A DNA stretch of 40,000 bases from Thiogranum longum (GTDB lineage Bacteria > Pseudomonadota > Gammaproteobacteria > DSM-19610). The position numbers and the translations under genes are program-made. Location of the stretch: contig NZ_SMFX01000001.1 in assembly GCF_004339085.1 (NCBI RefSeq), forward strand, positions 2,542,073 through 2,582,072, given 5' to 3'. Of the stretch, positions 8,179-19,286 are shown in pieces. A model generated the notes under the pieces. The model did no database searches, had not been told where the DNA came from, and saw only the letters and a list, made by a program, of their open reading frames with translations. Each line of letters starts with the position of its first letter. Position 1 is the first letter of the stretch.

Positions 8179-10340
8179 ACGGGCTTCCGCTTCACCACTT
8201 GAACACCCTGTCCGCTTTGCAGGGCATGCAGACTGGCGTACTGGCCCTGGCGTTTTAACAGGTCTTCGTGTGTGCCCTGCTCGGTGATTTGACCCTTCTC
8301 AAGCACGATAATGCGATGTGCCACCCGCACGGTCGATAAACGGTGGGCAATAATAATGACCGTGCGCCCCTTGCAGATCGCCTGCATGTTCTGCTGAATG
8401 ATGCGCTCGGACTCGTAGTCCAGCGCACTGGTGGCTTCGTCGAAGATCAGGATGCGCGGATTGGTGACGAGTGCCCGGGCAATCGCAATACGCTGACGCT
8501 GGCCGCCGGACAGATTGTCGCCGTGTTCACCGACGATAGTGTCGTAACCTTCCGGCATTTCCAGGATAAACTCGTGTGCACCGGCGAGTTGTGCTGCCTG
8601 GATCACGGCTTCCATCGGCAACCCGGGATCGGCCAGCGCGATGTTTTCCCTGACGGTGCGGTTGAATAACACGTTTTCCTGCAGCACCACACCGATGCGG
8701 CGGCGTAACCAGGCGGTATCGACCTGAGCGATGTCTACACCATCAATGAGTACACGTCCACGTTCCGGGACATACAGGCGCTGAACCAGTTTGGCGAGGG
8801 TGCTTTTGCCGGAACCCGAGCGGCCCACGACACCGATGACTTCACCCACGCGGATATCCAGCGAAACGTCTCGCAGGACTTCCGGGCCGTCACTGCGGTA
8901 GCGAAAACTGACCTGGTCGAACTGAATCCGCCCTTTAATGCTCGGTAGCGACAGGCGTGACTGGTCGTAGCCCGGCTCGGTGGGTGTATTCAGGATATCA
9001 CCCAGTCGTTGAACCGAAACGCCGGTTTGCTGGAAATCCTGCCACAGCTGAACCAGGCGAAGTACAGGACCACTGACACGGGCCGCCAGCATGTTGAAGG
9101 CAATAAGCTGACCGACGCTGAGATGACCCTGGATGACAGCACGGGCACCGATCCAGAGAATCAACACCACGACCAGCTTGTTGATCAGGCCCGCAACCTG
9201 GTTCGCGATGTTATTCAGGTTCGCTGCCTTGAAGCTGGCGCCAACGTAGCCCGCCAGCTGTTCTTCCCAGCGGTTTTGCATCTGCGGTTCGATGGCCATG
9301 GACTTCAAGGTCTCCATGCCATTCACCGATTCCACCAGGAAGGCCTGGTTTTCCGCCCCGCGATTAAACTTTTCGTTCACACGGGCGCGAAGGATGGGGG
9401 TCACAAAGATCGATAACAGAACGTATGCAGGGATCGATGCCAGCACGACCCAGGTGAGCGTGGGGCTGTAGTAATACATCACGGCAAGAAAAACAAAGGT
9501 GAAGAACAAATCGATCACCAGGGTCAATGCCGAGCCGGTAATAAAATTGCGCACGTTTTCCAGTTCGCGGACGCGCGCGACAGAATCACCGACACGGCGC
9601 GCCCCGAAGTAGCTCATGGGTAAACTGATCAGGTGGCGATACAGCCTGGCGCCCAGTTCCACATCCACGCGATTGGCTGTATGTGAAAACACATAGGTAC
9701 GCAGACCGCCGAGGACGACTTCAAAAATCGATACCACGATCAGGCCGAACGCCAGTACGTCAAGCGTGGTCAACCCCTTGTGTACCAGTACTTTATCGAT
9801 AACCACCTGGAAAAATAGCGGTGTAATCAGCGCAAAGAGCTGGAGGAAGAAGGACGCGATCAGAACTTCTGAAAAAAGTTTTCGGTATTTCAGGATCGCC
9901 GGGATAAACCAGCGAAAACCGAACAGGGTCTTTTCATCGCTCAGCAAGGCGCGGCGTGTGACGAGAATCAACGAACCGTTCCAGGCGGATTCAAACAACG
10001 CCCGGGGGAGTGTTAGCGGGCGCTTTTCCAGCGGGTCCTGGACCAGGACGCGCTCGGCATCTACTTTGGCCAGCACGACCCATTGCCCGTCATCTTTCTG
10101 CGCCAGGGCGGGAAGCGGGGTTTTTTCCAGCTTTTCCCAGCGACTGGAAACTTGTCGCGCCTTTAACCCCAGGTGACGGGAGGCGCGAACGATATCGTCA
10201 GACGACAGTTGCGCATCCGCGCGGGCAAACCGGTGCCGGAGCTGCCCGGCCTCAGCGGCTACCCCAAGAAAACGCGCAATCAGAACCAGGCAACTCAGGC
10301 CGGTATCCGGTGACGCTTCGGAAGAAATCGTATGCGGCAT
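8175..10340 (-). CDS. hlyB: Type I secretion ABC exporter, HlyB type
   Basis: 721 residues, close to the usual HlyB length of about 707. Residues 1-130 form a C39-like domain. The position of the peptidase cysteine is Thr13 (DTGLSCL), so this is a non-cleaving HlyB-type domain that should dock unfolded RTX substrate, not a leader peptidase. The transmembrane region covers about 150-440 and includes FLQLFALITPLFFQVVIDKV and RVGDSVARVREL, both very close to HlyB. The nucleotide-binding domain has Walker A GRSGSGKST, signature LSGGQRQR, Walker B ILIFDEATSALD and the H-loop histidine in AHRLST. It powers export of the RTX protein across both membranes with the adaptor and a TolC-type channel. It is the first gene of the locus, 109 bp downstream of a plausible promoter. 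Confidence 0.95.
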   Translation of the reverse strand: MPHTISSEASPDTGLSCLVLIARFLGVAAEAGQLRHRFARADAQLSSDDIVRASRHLGLKARQVSSRWEKLEKTPLPALAQKDDGQWVVLAKVDAERVLVQDPLEKRPLTLPRALFESAWNGSLILVTRRALLSDEKTLFGFRWFIPAILKYRKLFSEVLIASFFLQLFALITPLFFQVVIDKVLVHKGLTTLDVLAFGLIVVSIFEVVLGGLRTYVFSHTANRVDVELGARLYRHLISLPMSYFGARRVGDSVARVRELENVRNFITGSALTLVIDLFFTFVFLAVMYYYSPTLTWVVLASIPAYVLLSIFVTPILRARVNEKFNRGAENQAFLVESVNGMETLKSMAIEPQMQNRWEEQLAGYVGASFKAANLNNIANQVAGLINKLVVVLILWIGARAVIQGHLSVGQLIAFNMLAARVSGPVLRLVQLWQDFQQTGVSVQRLGDILNTPTEPGYDQSRLSLPSIKGRIQFDQVSFRYRSDGPEVLRDVSLDIRVGEVIGVVGRSGSGKSTLAKLVQRLYVPERGRVLIDGVDIAQVDTAWLRRRIGVVLQENVLFNRTVRENIALADPGLPMEAVIQAAQLAGAHEFILEMPEGYDTIVGEHGDNLSGGQRQRIAIARALVTNPRILIFDEATSALDYESERIIQQNMQAICKGRTVIIIAHRLSTVRVAHRIIVLEKGQITEQGTHEDLLKRQGQYASLHALQSGQGVQVVKRKPV

Positions 10341-10449
10341 CCTTGACCACTCGATTTTAGTCTTGTTTTTCGCCTTCCTTGTTCAACTCAATTCCGGCTC
10401 CCCCAAACACGGAAACTATTTCAGGATAGCTCGCGTGTTCCCCACGCCA

Positions 10450-10478
10450 ACTATGCACGGACAAGCCGGGCGTATCAA
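10450..10478 (-). promoter_or_regulatory. Predicted sigma-70 promoter for the type I secretion operon
   Basis: On the minus strand TTGATA (10473-10478) and CATAGT (10450-10455) are separated by 17 bp, so both boxes are fair matches at the ideal spacing. It would give a leader of about 100 nt before the exporter gene. No transcript data support it. Confidence 0.4.
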
Positions 10479-10539
10479 GCCTTCCTTACAATCGCAAATA
10501 ATCTACCCACTCAGGTCGCAAAGCATCACCGTAAAATTC

Positions 10540-10567
10540 TGGATCCCGGCATGCGCCGGGATGACGG
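10540..10567. repeat. REP-like palindromic repeat, copy 1
   Basis: TGGAT-type palindrome with perfect 8-bp arms ATCCCGGC/GCCGGGAT and an ATGC loop, followed by GACGG. It lies 60 bp beyond the 3' end of hslO. A second copy is at 11519-11546. The pair differs at a stem base pair by a compensatory swap (C-G here, G-C there). This kind of intergenic repeat is common in proteobacterial genomes. Confidence 0.8.
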
Positions 10568-10627
10568 ATTTATCAGGATTTTCCTTGTAATTCGGCTCCT
10601 GGCCTCTTCGATGCGCCGGTAAATGCC

Positions 10628-11509
10628 CTAGTGCCGTGTCGGCGGCACTTCCGGTTGATCTGCTGCGGCGAACAAACGCTCTACATCGACGGCATCATAC
10701 GAATATGACTGGGCGCAAAACTCACAGGTGACATCAATCCCGCCCTGTTCCTCGAGGATGTCACGCACCTCGTCATAACCCAGCCCGCGCAACATGCTTT
10801 CGATCCGCTCACTGGAACAGGAACAGCGGAAGCTCACCGGCTCACTTTCGAACAGGCGGATATCTTCTTCGTGGTAGAGGCGGTGCAACAGTTCCTGCGC
10901 GGACAAGCCCAGTAACTCTTCGTCCGTCAGGGTTTCACCCAGCATGACATCGCGGTTCCAGTCTTCCTCGTTGTGAGACTCGCGCGGCAACTGCTGCAAT
11001 AACATGCCGCCTGCACGTTCATTGTCTGCGGCCAGCCACAGACGTGTCGCAAGCTGTTCCGAACGGGCAAAATAGTGTTCCAGGGTTTCCGCCAGGCTTT
11101 CACCTTCCACCGGCACCATACCCTGGTAACGTTCACCGCCGGTGCCGGGGTCAATCGTTATCATCAGGCGCGCTTCACGGGTCAGCGCTGAAAAGTCCAT
11201 GCCCTCGACATCGCCATCCCAGTGCACGATGCCTCGCATGGTGCGTGCGGCCGTTGCCTCGATGACCAGCAGGCTGATCGGGCCGTTGCCCTGCAGTTGT
11301 AACTGGAGGTAGCCGTCGAACTTGATGGTGGCCGACAGCAGGACCGCGGCGGCCATCGCCTGCCCCAGCAGGTCACGTACGGGCTCGGGACAGGGCTGGC
11401 GTTCCAGCACGGCGCGCCAGCTGGCATCCAGCCAGACCAGTTCGCCCCGCACGTCGGTATTTTCGAAGACGAAGCGGCGCAGGCAGTCAGTGTCGGTGGT
11501 TTTTGTCAT
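10628..11509 (-). CDS. hslO: Hsp33 redox-regulated holdase chaperone
   Basis: 293 residues, matching the Hsp33 family length. The redox switch is intact near the C-terminus: C229-x-C231 and C262-x-x-C265 (motifs CSC and CEFC). These bind Zn2+ when reduced and form disulfides on oxidative stress with unfolding, which activates the holdase. The N-terminal domain carries the family sequence around GQAMAAAVLLSATIKFDGYL. It acts in the cytoplasm to stop aggregation of oxidised proteins. It is a single gene on the minus strand, separated from gatB upstream by 55 bp that hold a REP-like palindrome, so it may be transcribed separately. Confidence 0.95.
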   Translation of the reverse strand: MTKTTDTDCLRRFVFENTDVRGELVWLDASWRAVLERQPCPEPVRDLLGQAMAAAVLLSATIKFDGYLQLQLQGNGPISLLVIEATAARTMRGIVHWDGDVEGMDFSALTREARLMITIDPGTGGERYQGMVPVEGESLAETLEHYFARSEQLATRLWLAADNERAGGMLLQQLPRESHNEEDWNRDVMLGETLTDEELLGLSAQELLHRLYHEEDIRLFESEPVSFRCSCSSERIESMLRGLGYDEVRDILEEQGGIDVTCEFCAQSYSYDAVDVERLFAAADQPEVPPTRH

Positions 11510-11518
11510 ATCGTGTAA

Positions 11519-11546
11519 TGGATGCCGGCCTGCGCCGGCATGACGG
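11519..11546. repeat. REP-like palindromic repeat, copy 2
   Basis: Same element as at 10540-10567 and in the same orientation: perfect 8-bp arms ATGCCGGC/GCCGGCAT, loop CTGC, then GACGG. It lies 18 bp beyond the gatB stop and upstream of hslO. It may stabilise the gatCAB message or weakly terminate it. Confidence 0.8.
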
Positions 11547-11564
11547 AAACAGGGGTGATTGAAT

Positions 11565-13004
11565 CTAATCCCCGGACAACAGTTTTTTGAGGATCTTGTT
11601 CACTTCACCCGGGTTGGCCTTGCCCTGTGTGGCCTTCATCACCTGGCCGACAAAAAAGCCGAGCAGTTTTTCCTGCCCGCCCCTGTACTGCTCGACCTGC
11701 TTGGGGTTGTTGTCCAGCACGTCGCGCACCATTTTTTCAATGGCGCCGGTATCGGTGATCTGTTTGAGGCCTTTCTTTTCGATCACCGTGTCGGCATCGC
11801 CTTCACCCTGGCACATGGCTTCGAATACCTGCTTGGCGATCTTGCCGGAGATGGTGTTGTCGCTGATGCGTTTCAGCAGGCCGCCCAGTTGTTCGGCGCT
11901 GACCGGTGAAGCGTCGATATCGAGTCCTTCACGGTTCAGTAAACCGGACAGTTCACCGGTCACCCAGTTGGCAGCCAGTTGGCCTTCACCGCCCGAGGCC
12001 TCGACCGCCAGTTCAAAGTAACTGGCCATTTCCCGGCTGCCGGTCAGCACCACGGCGTCGCGGTGCAACAGTTCGTACTGTGTGATGAAACGTTCGCGTT
12101 TGGCATCCGGCAACTCCGGCAAGGTCTTGCGCACCGATTCGATAAAGTCATCGTCGAGGATCACTGGCAACAGGTCCGGGTCGGGAAAGTAGCGGTAGTC
12201 GTTGGCTTCTTCCTTGCTGCGCATGGAACGTGTTTCGTCGCGATCGGAATCGTACAGGCGGGTTTCCTGCACTACTTTACCGCCGCCCTCGATCACATCG
12301 ATCTGGCGTTCGACTTCAAAATTGATGGCACGCTCCACGAAGCGGAACGAGTTGATGTTCTTGATCTCGGCACGGGTTCCGAATGCTTCCTGGCCTTTGG
12401 GACGCACCGACACGTTGGCATCGCAGCGGAATGAACCCTCCTGCATGTTGCCGTCGCAGATTTCCAGGTAACGCACCAGCGCATGGATCTTTTTCATGTA
12501 GGCGACGGCTTCTTTTGCCGAGCGCATGTCCGGCTCGGACACAATTTCCAGTAACGGGGTGCCGGCGCGGTTCAGGTCGATACCGGTCTCACCCTGGAAA
12601 TCTTCGTGCAGGGACTTGCCGGCATCCTCTTCGAGGTGCGCGCGGGTAATGCCAATGCGCCGGGTGGTGTCGTCTTCCAGGTCGATATCGATGTAACCGT
12701 CGTGCACGATGGGTAGCTCGAACTGGCTGATCTGGTAGCCCTTCGGCAAGTCGGGGTAAAAGTAGTTCTTGCGTGCAAACACTGAGCGTTTGGCCACCGT
12801 GGAGTGTGTGGCAAGACCAAAACGCGCGGCCAGTTCAACGACTTTTTCATTCAGCACCGGCAACACACCCGGCAGCCCGAGGTCCACCGCGCAGGCCTGC
12901 GTGTTGGGCTCGGCGCCGTAGGCAGTCGAGGCGCCGGAAAAAATTTTGCTCACGGTCGACAGTTGCGTGTGTATCTCCAGCCCGATGACGACTTCCCATT
13001 CCAT
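11565..13004 (-). CDS. gatB: Aspartyl/glutamyl-tRNA amidotransferase subunit B
   Basis: 479 residues, the usual GatB size. It opens with the family signature (M)[14 protein letters not shown] and contains the tRNA-binding/kinase core ([18 protein letters not shown]). The C-terminal YqeY-like helical domain includes [10 protein letters not shown] and [11 protein letters not shown]. GatB activates the side chain of misacylated Glu-tRNA(Gln) or Asp-tRNA(Asn) with ATP and passes it to ammonia made by GatA. It is last in the gatC-gatA-gatB order, 15 bp after gatA. Presence of the complex suggests that Asn-tRNA and/or Gln-tRNA is made indirectly here. Confidence 0.97.
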   Translation of the reverse strand: MEWEVVIGLEIHTQLSTVSKIFSGASTAYGAEPNTQACAVDLGLPGVLPVLNEKVVELAARFGLATHSTVAKRSVFARKNYFYPDLPKGYQISQFELPIVHDGYIDIDLEDDTTRRIGITRAHLEEDAGKSLHEDFQGETGIDLNRAGTPLLEIVSEPDMRSAKEAVAYMKKIHALVRYLEICDGNMQEGSFRCDANVSVRPKGQEAFGTRAEIKNINSFRFVERAINFEVERQIDVIEGGGKVVQETRLYDSDRDETRSMRSKEEANDYRYFPDPDLLPVILDDDFIESVRKTLPELPDAKRERFITQYELLHRDAVVLTGSREMASYFELAVEASGGEGQLAANWVTGELSGLLNREGLDIDASPVSAEQLGGLLKRISDNTISGKIAKQVFEAMCQGEGDADTVIEKKGLKQITDTGAIEKMVRDVLDNNPKQVEQYRGGQEKLLGFFVGQVMKATQGKANPGEVNKILKKLLSGD

Positions 13005-13019
13005 ACTCAGGATTCTCTC

Positions 13020-14474
13020 TTATTCGTAGCCCGCGGGGCGCCGGGTGTGCCAGTCGGTGACCTGCTGGTAGCGGTGCGCCACGTTCAGCAAGCGGCCTTC
13101 TTCAAAATAGTTACCGATCAACTGCAGACCGACCGGTAACCCGTTTACCAGGCCGGCGGGAACAGACATGCCCGGCAGACCGGCCAGGTTCACGGCGATG
13201 GTGTATATATCCGACAGGTACATGGTGACCGGATCATCGGACTTCTCGCCAAGTTTAAATGCGGTTGTCGGTGCCGTCGGTCCCATGATGACATCGACGT
13301 CTTCAAAGGCCTTGACGAAATCATCCCGGATCAGGCGACGAACCTGCTGCGCCTTCAGGTAATAGGCATCGTAGTAACCGGCCGACAGGGCATAGGTACC
13401 GATCATGATACGGCGCTTCACCTCCGCACCGAAACCTTCTCCGCGTGAACGCGTGTACAGGTCATCGAGGTCTTTCGGATCATCACAACGATGGCCGAAG
13501 CGCACACCGTCCATGCGCGACAGGTTGGAGGAACATTCTGCCGGTGCTACCACGTAGTAGGCCGGCACCGACAGACTGCTGTTCGGCAGGCTGATGTCCT
13601 TTACCGTGGCGCCCAGTAATTTGTACTCTTCGATGGCGGCTTCGATCGCAGCGCGGACGTCTGCGTCCAGGCCTTCATCGAAAAATTCTTTCGGCAGGCC
13701 GATGACCAGGCCGTTGAGGTCCTGCGCCAGCCCGGCCGTGTAATCGTCCACCGGCCTGTCGATACTGGTGGAGTCACGCGGGTCGAATCCGGACATGGCC
13801 TGCAACAGCACGGCCGCATCCGCCGCGGAACCCGCAAACGGTCCGCCCTGGTCGAGGCTGGAGGCGAAAGCGATCATGCCGTAGCGTGACACGCGCCCGT
13901 AGGTCGGCTTGAGGCCGGTGATGCCACACAGGGCCGCCGGCTGACGGATCGAGCCGCCGGTATCGGTGCCGGTAGCCAACGGTGCCAGGCGTGCCGCCAC
14001 GGCAGCCGCCGAACCACCGGAAGAACCGCCGGGTACACGTTCAGGGTCCCAGGGATTTTTCACCGGGCCGTAAAAACTGGTTTCATTGGACGAACCCATG
14101 GCGAACTCGTCCATGTTGGTCTTGCCCAGCATCACCGCCCCGGCCTGCTTCAGCTTTTCGCTGACGGTGGCATCGTAGGGCGCCTCGAAGTTATCCAGCA
14201 TGCGCGAACCGCAACTGGTGCGTACGCCATCGGTGCAGAAGATATCCTTGTGCAGGAACGGAATACCGGTCAGCGGACCGGCATCGCCGGCGGCAATGCG
14301 CTGGTCAGCCTCGCGCGCCGCCTGCAGCGCCTGCTCGGCGGTCAGTGTCACCACGCTGTTCAGTTCGCCATCGAAACGCTCGATACGGTCAAGAAAATGG
14401 CGGGTCAGCGCTTCACTGGTCAATTCACCGGCGCGCAGCCCTGCGGCCAGTTCGGAAAGACTTTTCTGATGCAT
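13020..14474 (-). CDS. gatA: Aspartyl/glutamyl-tRNA amidotransferase subunit A
   Basis: 484 residues from ATG 14474 ([18 protein letters not shown]), which fits the family. The frame stays open further upstream to 14885, but that part runs through gatC in another frame and is low-complexity, so it is rejected. The amidase-signature triad is visible: Lys76 (FLHKDIF), cis-Ser151 (GGSSGGS) and Ser175 ([10 protein letters not shown]). GatA hydrolyses glutamine to supply ammonia to GatB through a channel. It starts 11 bp after the gatC stop and ends 15 bp before gatB, forming one operon. Confidence 0.97.
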   Translation of the reverse strand: MHQKSLSELAAGLRAGELTSEALTRHFLDRIERFDGELNSVVTLTAEQALQAAREADQRIAAGDAGPLTGIPFLHKDIFCTDGVRTSCGSRMLDNFEAPYDATVSEKLKQAGAVMLGKTNMDEFAMGSSNETSFYGPVKNPWDPERVPGGSSGGSAAAVAARLAPLATGTDTGGSIRQPAALCGITGLKPTYGRVSRYGMIAFASSLDQGGPFAGSAADAAVLLQAMSGFDPRDSTSIDRPVDDYTAGLAQDLNGLVIGLPKEFFDEGLDADVRAAIEAAIEEYKLLGATVKDISLPNSSLSVPAYYVVAPAECSSNLSRMDGVRFGHRCDDPKDLDDLYTRSRGEGFGAEVKRRIMIGTYALSAGYYDAYYLKAQQVRRLIRDDFVKAFEDVDVIMGPTAPTTAFKLGEKSDDPVTMYLSDIYTIAVNLAGLPGMSVPAGLVNGLPVGLQLIGNYFEEGRLLNVAHRYQQVTDWHTRRPAGYE

Positions 14475-14485
14475 AAACGGCCCTG

Positions 14486-14773
14486 TTACTCGACGACGCG
14501 GGGAACCAGGTACAGGCCCGATTCGACACGCGGCGCGACTTTCTGGAACTTGTCCCGCTGGTTTTCTTCGGTTACCACGTCCGGGCGCAGGCGCTGGGTG
14601 GCGTCCAGCGGGTGGGCCATGGGCTCGATACCCTGGGTGTCCACGGCATTCAACTGCTCGACAAAGGCAAAAATATCGGACAGGCTGCGCGCATAGGTGG
14701 CATTTTCGGCCTCGTCCACGCCCAGCCGCGCGAGGTGCGCGATGCGGCGTATGGTGTCCTGGTCCAGTGACAT
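14486..14773 (-). CDS. gatC: Aspartyl/glutamyl-tRNA amidotransferase subunit C
   Basis: 95 residues from ATG 14773 ([19 protein letters not shown]), the standard GatC start and length. A longer in-frame start at 14953 adds non-homologous sequence and is rejected. It contains the family sequence [17 protein letters not shown]. GatC wraps the GatA-GatB interface and stabilises the complex. It is first gene of gatCAB and is divergent from mreB, with a 199-bp shared upstream region. Confidence 0.95.
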   Translation of the reverse strand: MSLDQDTIRRIAHLARLGVDEAENATYARSLSDIFAFVEQLNAVDTQGIEPMAHPLDATQRLRPDVVTEENQRDKFQKVAPRVESGLYLVPRVVE

Positions 14774-14816
14774 GTTTCCGGTCTCGACTGCGTTTTCGGG
14801 AAGACGCGAAAGGTAG

Positions 14817-16019
<1,203 letters not shown>

Positions 16020-16059
16020 TCGCTGAAGCCGGTCGACATGACCGGATGGAGTAGTCGCT

Positions 16060-16944
16060 ATCAAGCAAATCTTTACCGCAGGCCCACCGCTACTGGCCCG
16101 TTTGCTTGGCGTGGCACTGCTGTCCATCGCGCTGATGACAATCGACCATCGTCAGCACCACCTCGACAGCGTACGCAGTGCCCTGTCCGTCGTAGTCTAT
16201 CCCCTGCAATTACTGGTTGACCTTCCCGGCAACACGATTGACTGGTTTCGTGAATCGCTGTCCACCCGGCGCCAGCTGCAGGAAGAAAATTTCAGCCTGC
16301 GCAAACAACAGCAGGTACTGAACACCCAGCTCCAGAAGCTGGAAGCACTGGAAGCGGAAAACCGTCACCTGCGCGCATTGCTTGATTCATCTTTCCAGGT
16401 CGGCGAGCGCCCCATGCTGATTGCTGCCCTGCTGTCGGTGGACATGGACCCTTACCGCCACCAGATCGAGATCAACAAGGGCAGCCTGGACAACCTGTTT
16501 GAAGGCCAGCCCTTGCTCGACAGCCGGGGCATCATGGGACAACTGGTTCACGTTGGCCCTTTCACCTCGACCGCCATGCTGATTACCGACCCCGCACACG
16601 CCATTCCGGTGCAGGTTAACCGCAATGGCCTGCGTACCATAGCGCTTGGAACCGGTAAATTCGACCAGCTGGAGTTACCCAACATACCTAACAATGCGGA
16701 TATTCAGGTGGGCGATTTGCTGGTGAGTTCAGGGCTCGGCGGCCGTTTCCCGCCGGGTTACCCGGTTGCCGAAGTTACCGAGGTCGAACATGATCCCGGA
16801 CGCGCCTTTTCCCTGGTGCTGGCGAGACCACGCGCTCAACTGGACCGCAGTCGTGAAGTGCTGCTGGTGTGGCCGGAACAGGTCGAGCGTCCGCCCGAGC
16901 CTGTCGATAGTGATGACCCCGCCGTGCAGGAGAATGCGCCATGA
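16060..16944 (+). CDS. mreC: Rod-shape-determining protein MreC, apparent non-canonical start (ATC)
   Basis: Homology begins at ATC 16060 (IKQIFTAGPPLLARLLGVAL), giving 294 residues. MreC proteins begin with this kind of K-x-I-F-x-x-G-P sequence, one transmembrane helix, a coiled coil (about 65-95, RQLQEENFSLRKQQ) and a periplasmic beta domain. No ATG, GTG or TTG is available at the conserved N-terminus. A GGAG ribosome site (16048-16051) lies 8 nt before the ATC, the ideal distance. The first canonical in-frame start is TTG 16102, which would lose the conserved first 14 residues. An ATG-to-ATC change, a real rare AUC start, or a sequencing error are the options. MreC links MreB/MreD to PBP2. 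Its stop overlaps the mreD start by 4 bp. Confidence 0.9.
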   Translation: MKQIFTAGPPLLARLLGVALLSIALMTIDHRQHHLDSVRSALSVVVYPLQLLVDLPGNTIDWFRESLSTRRQLQEENFSLRKQQQVLNTQLQKLEALEAENRHLRALLDSSFQVGERPMLIAALLSVDMDPYRHQIEINKGSLDNLFEGQPLLDSRGIMGQLVHVGPFTSTAMLITDPAHAIPVQVNRNGLRTIALGTGKFDQLELPNIPNNADIQVGDLLVSSGLGGRFPPGYPVAEVTEVEHDPGRAFSLVLARPRAQLDRSREVLLVWPEQVERPPEPVDSDDPAVQENAP

Positions 16945-17429
16945 ACATGTCACGATCACACGGGGGCATTGTCATCCTGATCACCTTCGCGCTGGCGATG
17001 ATACTCACCATTATCCCCTTGCCGGACAGTCTGGCCCGCCTGCGCCCGGACTGGGTCGGACTCACTCTGATCTTCTGGTGTCTGACACTGCCTTACCGGG
17101 TCAGTGTAGGCTCCGGTTTCCTGGTCGGTCTGTTACTCGACGTACTCACGGGCACGCTATTGGGACAACACGCACTGGCGCTCAGCCTGATTGCCTACGT
17201 TTGCGTACGACTGCATGCCCGTATCCGTGCCTACCCTGCCTGGCAGCAGACCCTGACCGTTCTGGTACTACTGGTTCTGCACCAGCTTGTTGTTTTGTGG
17301 GTTGACCGTACCATTGGCCGACCCGGGCACCCCCTCACCTACTGGCTACCCTCGCTCATTGGCATGCTCCTGTGGCCGCTGGTTTTTCGCTGGCTCAACT
17401 CTGTGCAGCGCGCATTCTCCGTGCAATAA
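16941..17429 (+). CDS. mreD: Rod-shape-determining protein MreD
   Basis: 162 residues and almost wholly hydrophobic, with five or six membrane segments, as in MreD. It starts at ATG 16941, overlapping the mreC stop by 4 bp. The family sequence GFLVGLLLDVLTGTLLGQHALALSLIAYV is present in pieces around residues 60-90. MreD is an integral inner-membrane part of the elongasome, acting with MreC and the PBP2-RodA pair. mrdA follows after 3 bp. Confidence 0.95.
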   Translation: MNMSRSHGGIVILITFALAMILTIIPLPDSLARLRPDWVGLTLIFWCLTLPYRVSVGSGFLVGLLLDVLTGTLLGQHALALSLIAYVCVRLHARIRAYPAWQQTLTVLVLLVLHQLVVLWVDRTIGRPGHPLTYWLPSLIGMLLWPLVFRWLNSVQRAFSVQ

Positions 17430-17432
17430 GCC

Positions 17433-19286
17433 ATGGCATCGCGCCTCACGATCAAGGACTATCTGTTCGAAAACCGGCTGTTCATGCAGCGTTCCGTGCA
17501 GGCACTTGCCTTTGCCGCACTGCTGGTTGCCGTACTTGTCGGGCGACTGGTCTACCTGCAGATTCTTGCTCACGAACATTACATTACGCTGTCCGATGAT
17601 AACCGCATCAAAATACTGCCGGAACCACCCAACCGCGGATTGATTTTCGACCGCAACGGCGTCATTGTCGCCGACAACCTGCCGTCCTACAGACTTGAGA
17701 TTACACCCGAGCAAATTCACGAAGATATGGACATGGTCGTTGACCGGCTCGCCACGCTGGTAACCATCCGGGATATCGACCGCAAGCGCTTTGATAAATT
17801 GAGACAACGCACCCCGGTCTTCAAGCCGGTGCCGCTGCGCTTTCATCTCAGCGATGAGGAAGTCGCGCGTTTTGCCATTGACCGCCACAGATTCCCCGGT
17901 GTGGAAATAGTCGCCGGCCTGTCGCGCCATTATCCACATGGCCCGCTGGCCTCGCATGCACTGGGCTATGTCGGGCGGATCGATGTGCGTGACCTGCAGC
18001 GCATTGACAATTCCGACTACAGTGGCACAACCCATATCGGCAAGGTCGGTATCGAACGCACCTATGAGGAACAGTTACACGGTACTGTCGGTTTCCGTCA
18101 AGTGGAAACCAATGCAGAAGGCCGCGTGCTGCGCACACTGATTCGCACACCGCCGATCCCCGGGGACAACCTCTACCTGACACTTGATCTGGAACTGCAG
18201 AACGTTGCCGAACAGGCCTTTGGTGATCGCTCCGGTGCGGCAGTGGCCATCGACCCGGATACCGGCGAGGTGCTGGCACTTGTCAGCAAACCAACCTACG
18301 ACCCCAACCTGTTTGTCAACGGTATCGACACAGCGACTTATGCCGCACTGCGTGACGATGAGATGCAACCCCTGTTCAATCGCGCACTTCGCGGACAGTA
18401 CCCGCCAGGCTCCACCATAAAACCCTTTGTAGGACTGGGCGGTCTGGAGCAAGGCATAACCAGTACACACGCACACACCTATTGCCCGGGCTACTACCAG
18501 CTGCCAGGCAAGGAACGCAAGTACAGGGACTGGAAGCGCGTCGGCCATGGCACGGTAGATCTGACCAATGCCATCGCACAATCCTGTGATGTCTACTTCT
18601 ACGACCTGGCCTTGTCGATGGGTATAGACCGCCTCTACAGCTTCCTGTCACAGTTTGGTTTTGGCCAGCGTACCGGCCTGGACATCAGCGGCGAGCTACC
18701 GGGGCTGATGCCATCGCGAGAGTGGAAACGCGCCACACGAAACCAGCCCTGGTTTCCCGGCGAAACGTTGATTACCGGTATCGGACAGGGATTTCTGCTG
18801 ACAACTCCCGTTCAACTGGCCAGTGCAACAGCGACACTGTCAAAATACGGCCACCGGGTAAAACCGCACATTGTCGTATCTACGCAGCCACATGACGATC
18901 CGGAGCTGTCTCCACTCCCGGTTGAGACCATTATCGATATTCCTGTTGAAGACCGACACAACTGGGATGCTATTATTCACGCCATGCGCGAAGTCGTACA
19001 CGGCCGGCGCGGCACCGCGCGCAAGATTGGCAAGGGCGCCAAGTATGACATTGCCGGAAAAACCGGTACGGCGCAGGTATTCGGCCTGAAAAAGGAAGAA
19101 AAATATGACGCTGAAAAACTTGCCAGAAAACTGCATGACCATTCGCTGTTCATTGCCTTTGCCCCGGTTAAAAAACCACGTATCGCAGTCGCAGTGATTG
19201 TTGAGCACGGTGGTAGTGGCAGTGCAGTAGCTGCGCCGATCGCAAGAACCATTCTCGACCAGTACCTGTCAAAGCCTGCATTATGA
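17433..19286 (+). CDS. mrdA: Peptidoglycan D,D-transpeptidase PBP2
   Basis: 617 residues, class B PBP. One N-terminal helix (about 22-45) is followed by the pedestal domain (PNRGLIFDRNGVIVADNLPSY, split here) and the transpeptidase domain. The catalytic motifs are Ser327-T-I-Lys330, Ser384-C-Asp386 and Lys543-T-Gly545. PBP2 cross-links lateral-wall peptidoglycan during elongation, in complex with RodA and activated by MreC. It sits 3 bp after mreD and overlaps rodA by 4 bp, so co-translation is likely. Nothing unusual is seen. Confidence 0.97.
   Translation: MASRLTIKDYLFENRLFMQRSVQALAFAALLVAVLVGRLVYLQILAHEHYITLSDDNRIKILPEPPNRGLIFDRNGVIVADNLPSYRLEITPEQIHEDMDMVVDRLATLVTIRDIDRKRFDKLRQRTPVFKPVPLRFHLSDEEVARFAIDRHRFPGVEIVAGLSRHYPHGPLASHALGYVGRIDVRDLQRIDNSDYSGTTHIGKVGIERTYEEQLHGTVGFRQVETNAEGRVLRTLIRTPPIPGDNLYLTLDLELQNVAEQAFGDRSGAAVAIDPDTGEVLALVSKPTYDPNLFVNGIDTATYAALRDDEMQPLFNRALRGQYPPGSTIKPFVGLGGLEQGITSTHAHTYCPGYYQLPGKERKYRDWKRVGHGTVDLTNAIAQSCDVYFYDLALSMGIDRLYSFLSQFGFGQRTGLDISGELPGLMPSREWKRATRNQPWFPGETLITGIGQGFLLTTPVQLASATATLSKYGHRVKPHIVVSTQPHDDPELSPLPVETIIDIPVEDRHNWDAIIHAMREVVHGRRGTARKIGKGAKYDIAGKTGTAQVFGLKKEEKYDAEKLARKLHDHSLFIAFAPVKKPRIAVAVIVEHGGSGSAVAAPIARTILDQYLSKPAL

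Noticed and set aside
17346-18581. Antisense frames under mrdA
   Set aside because: They mirror the GC-rich codon structure of mrdA and have no family features.
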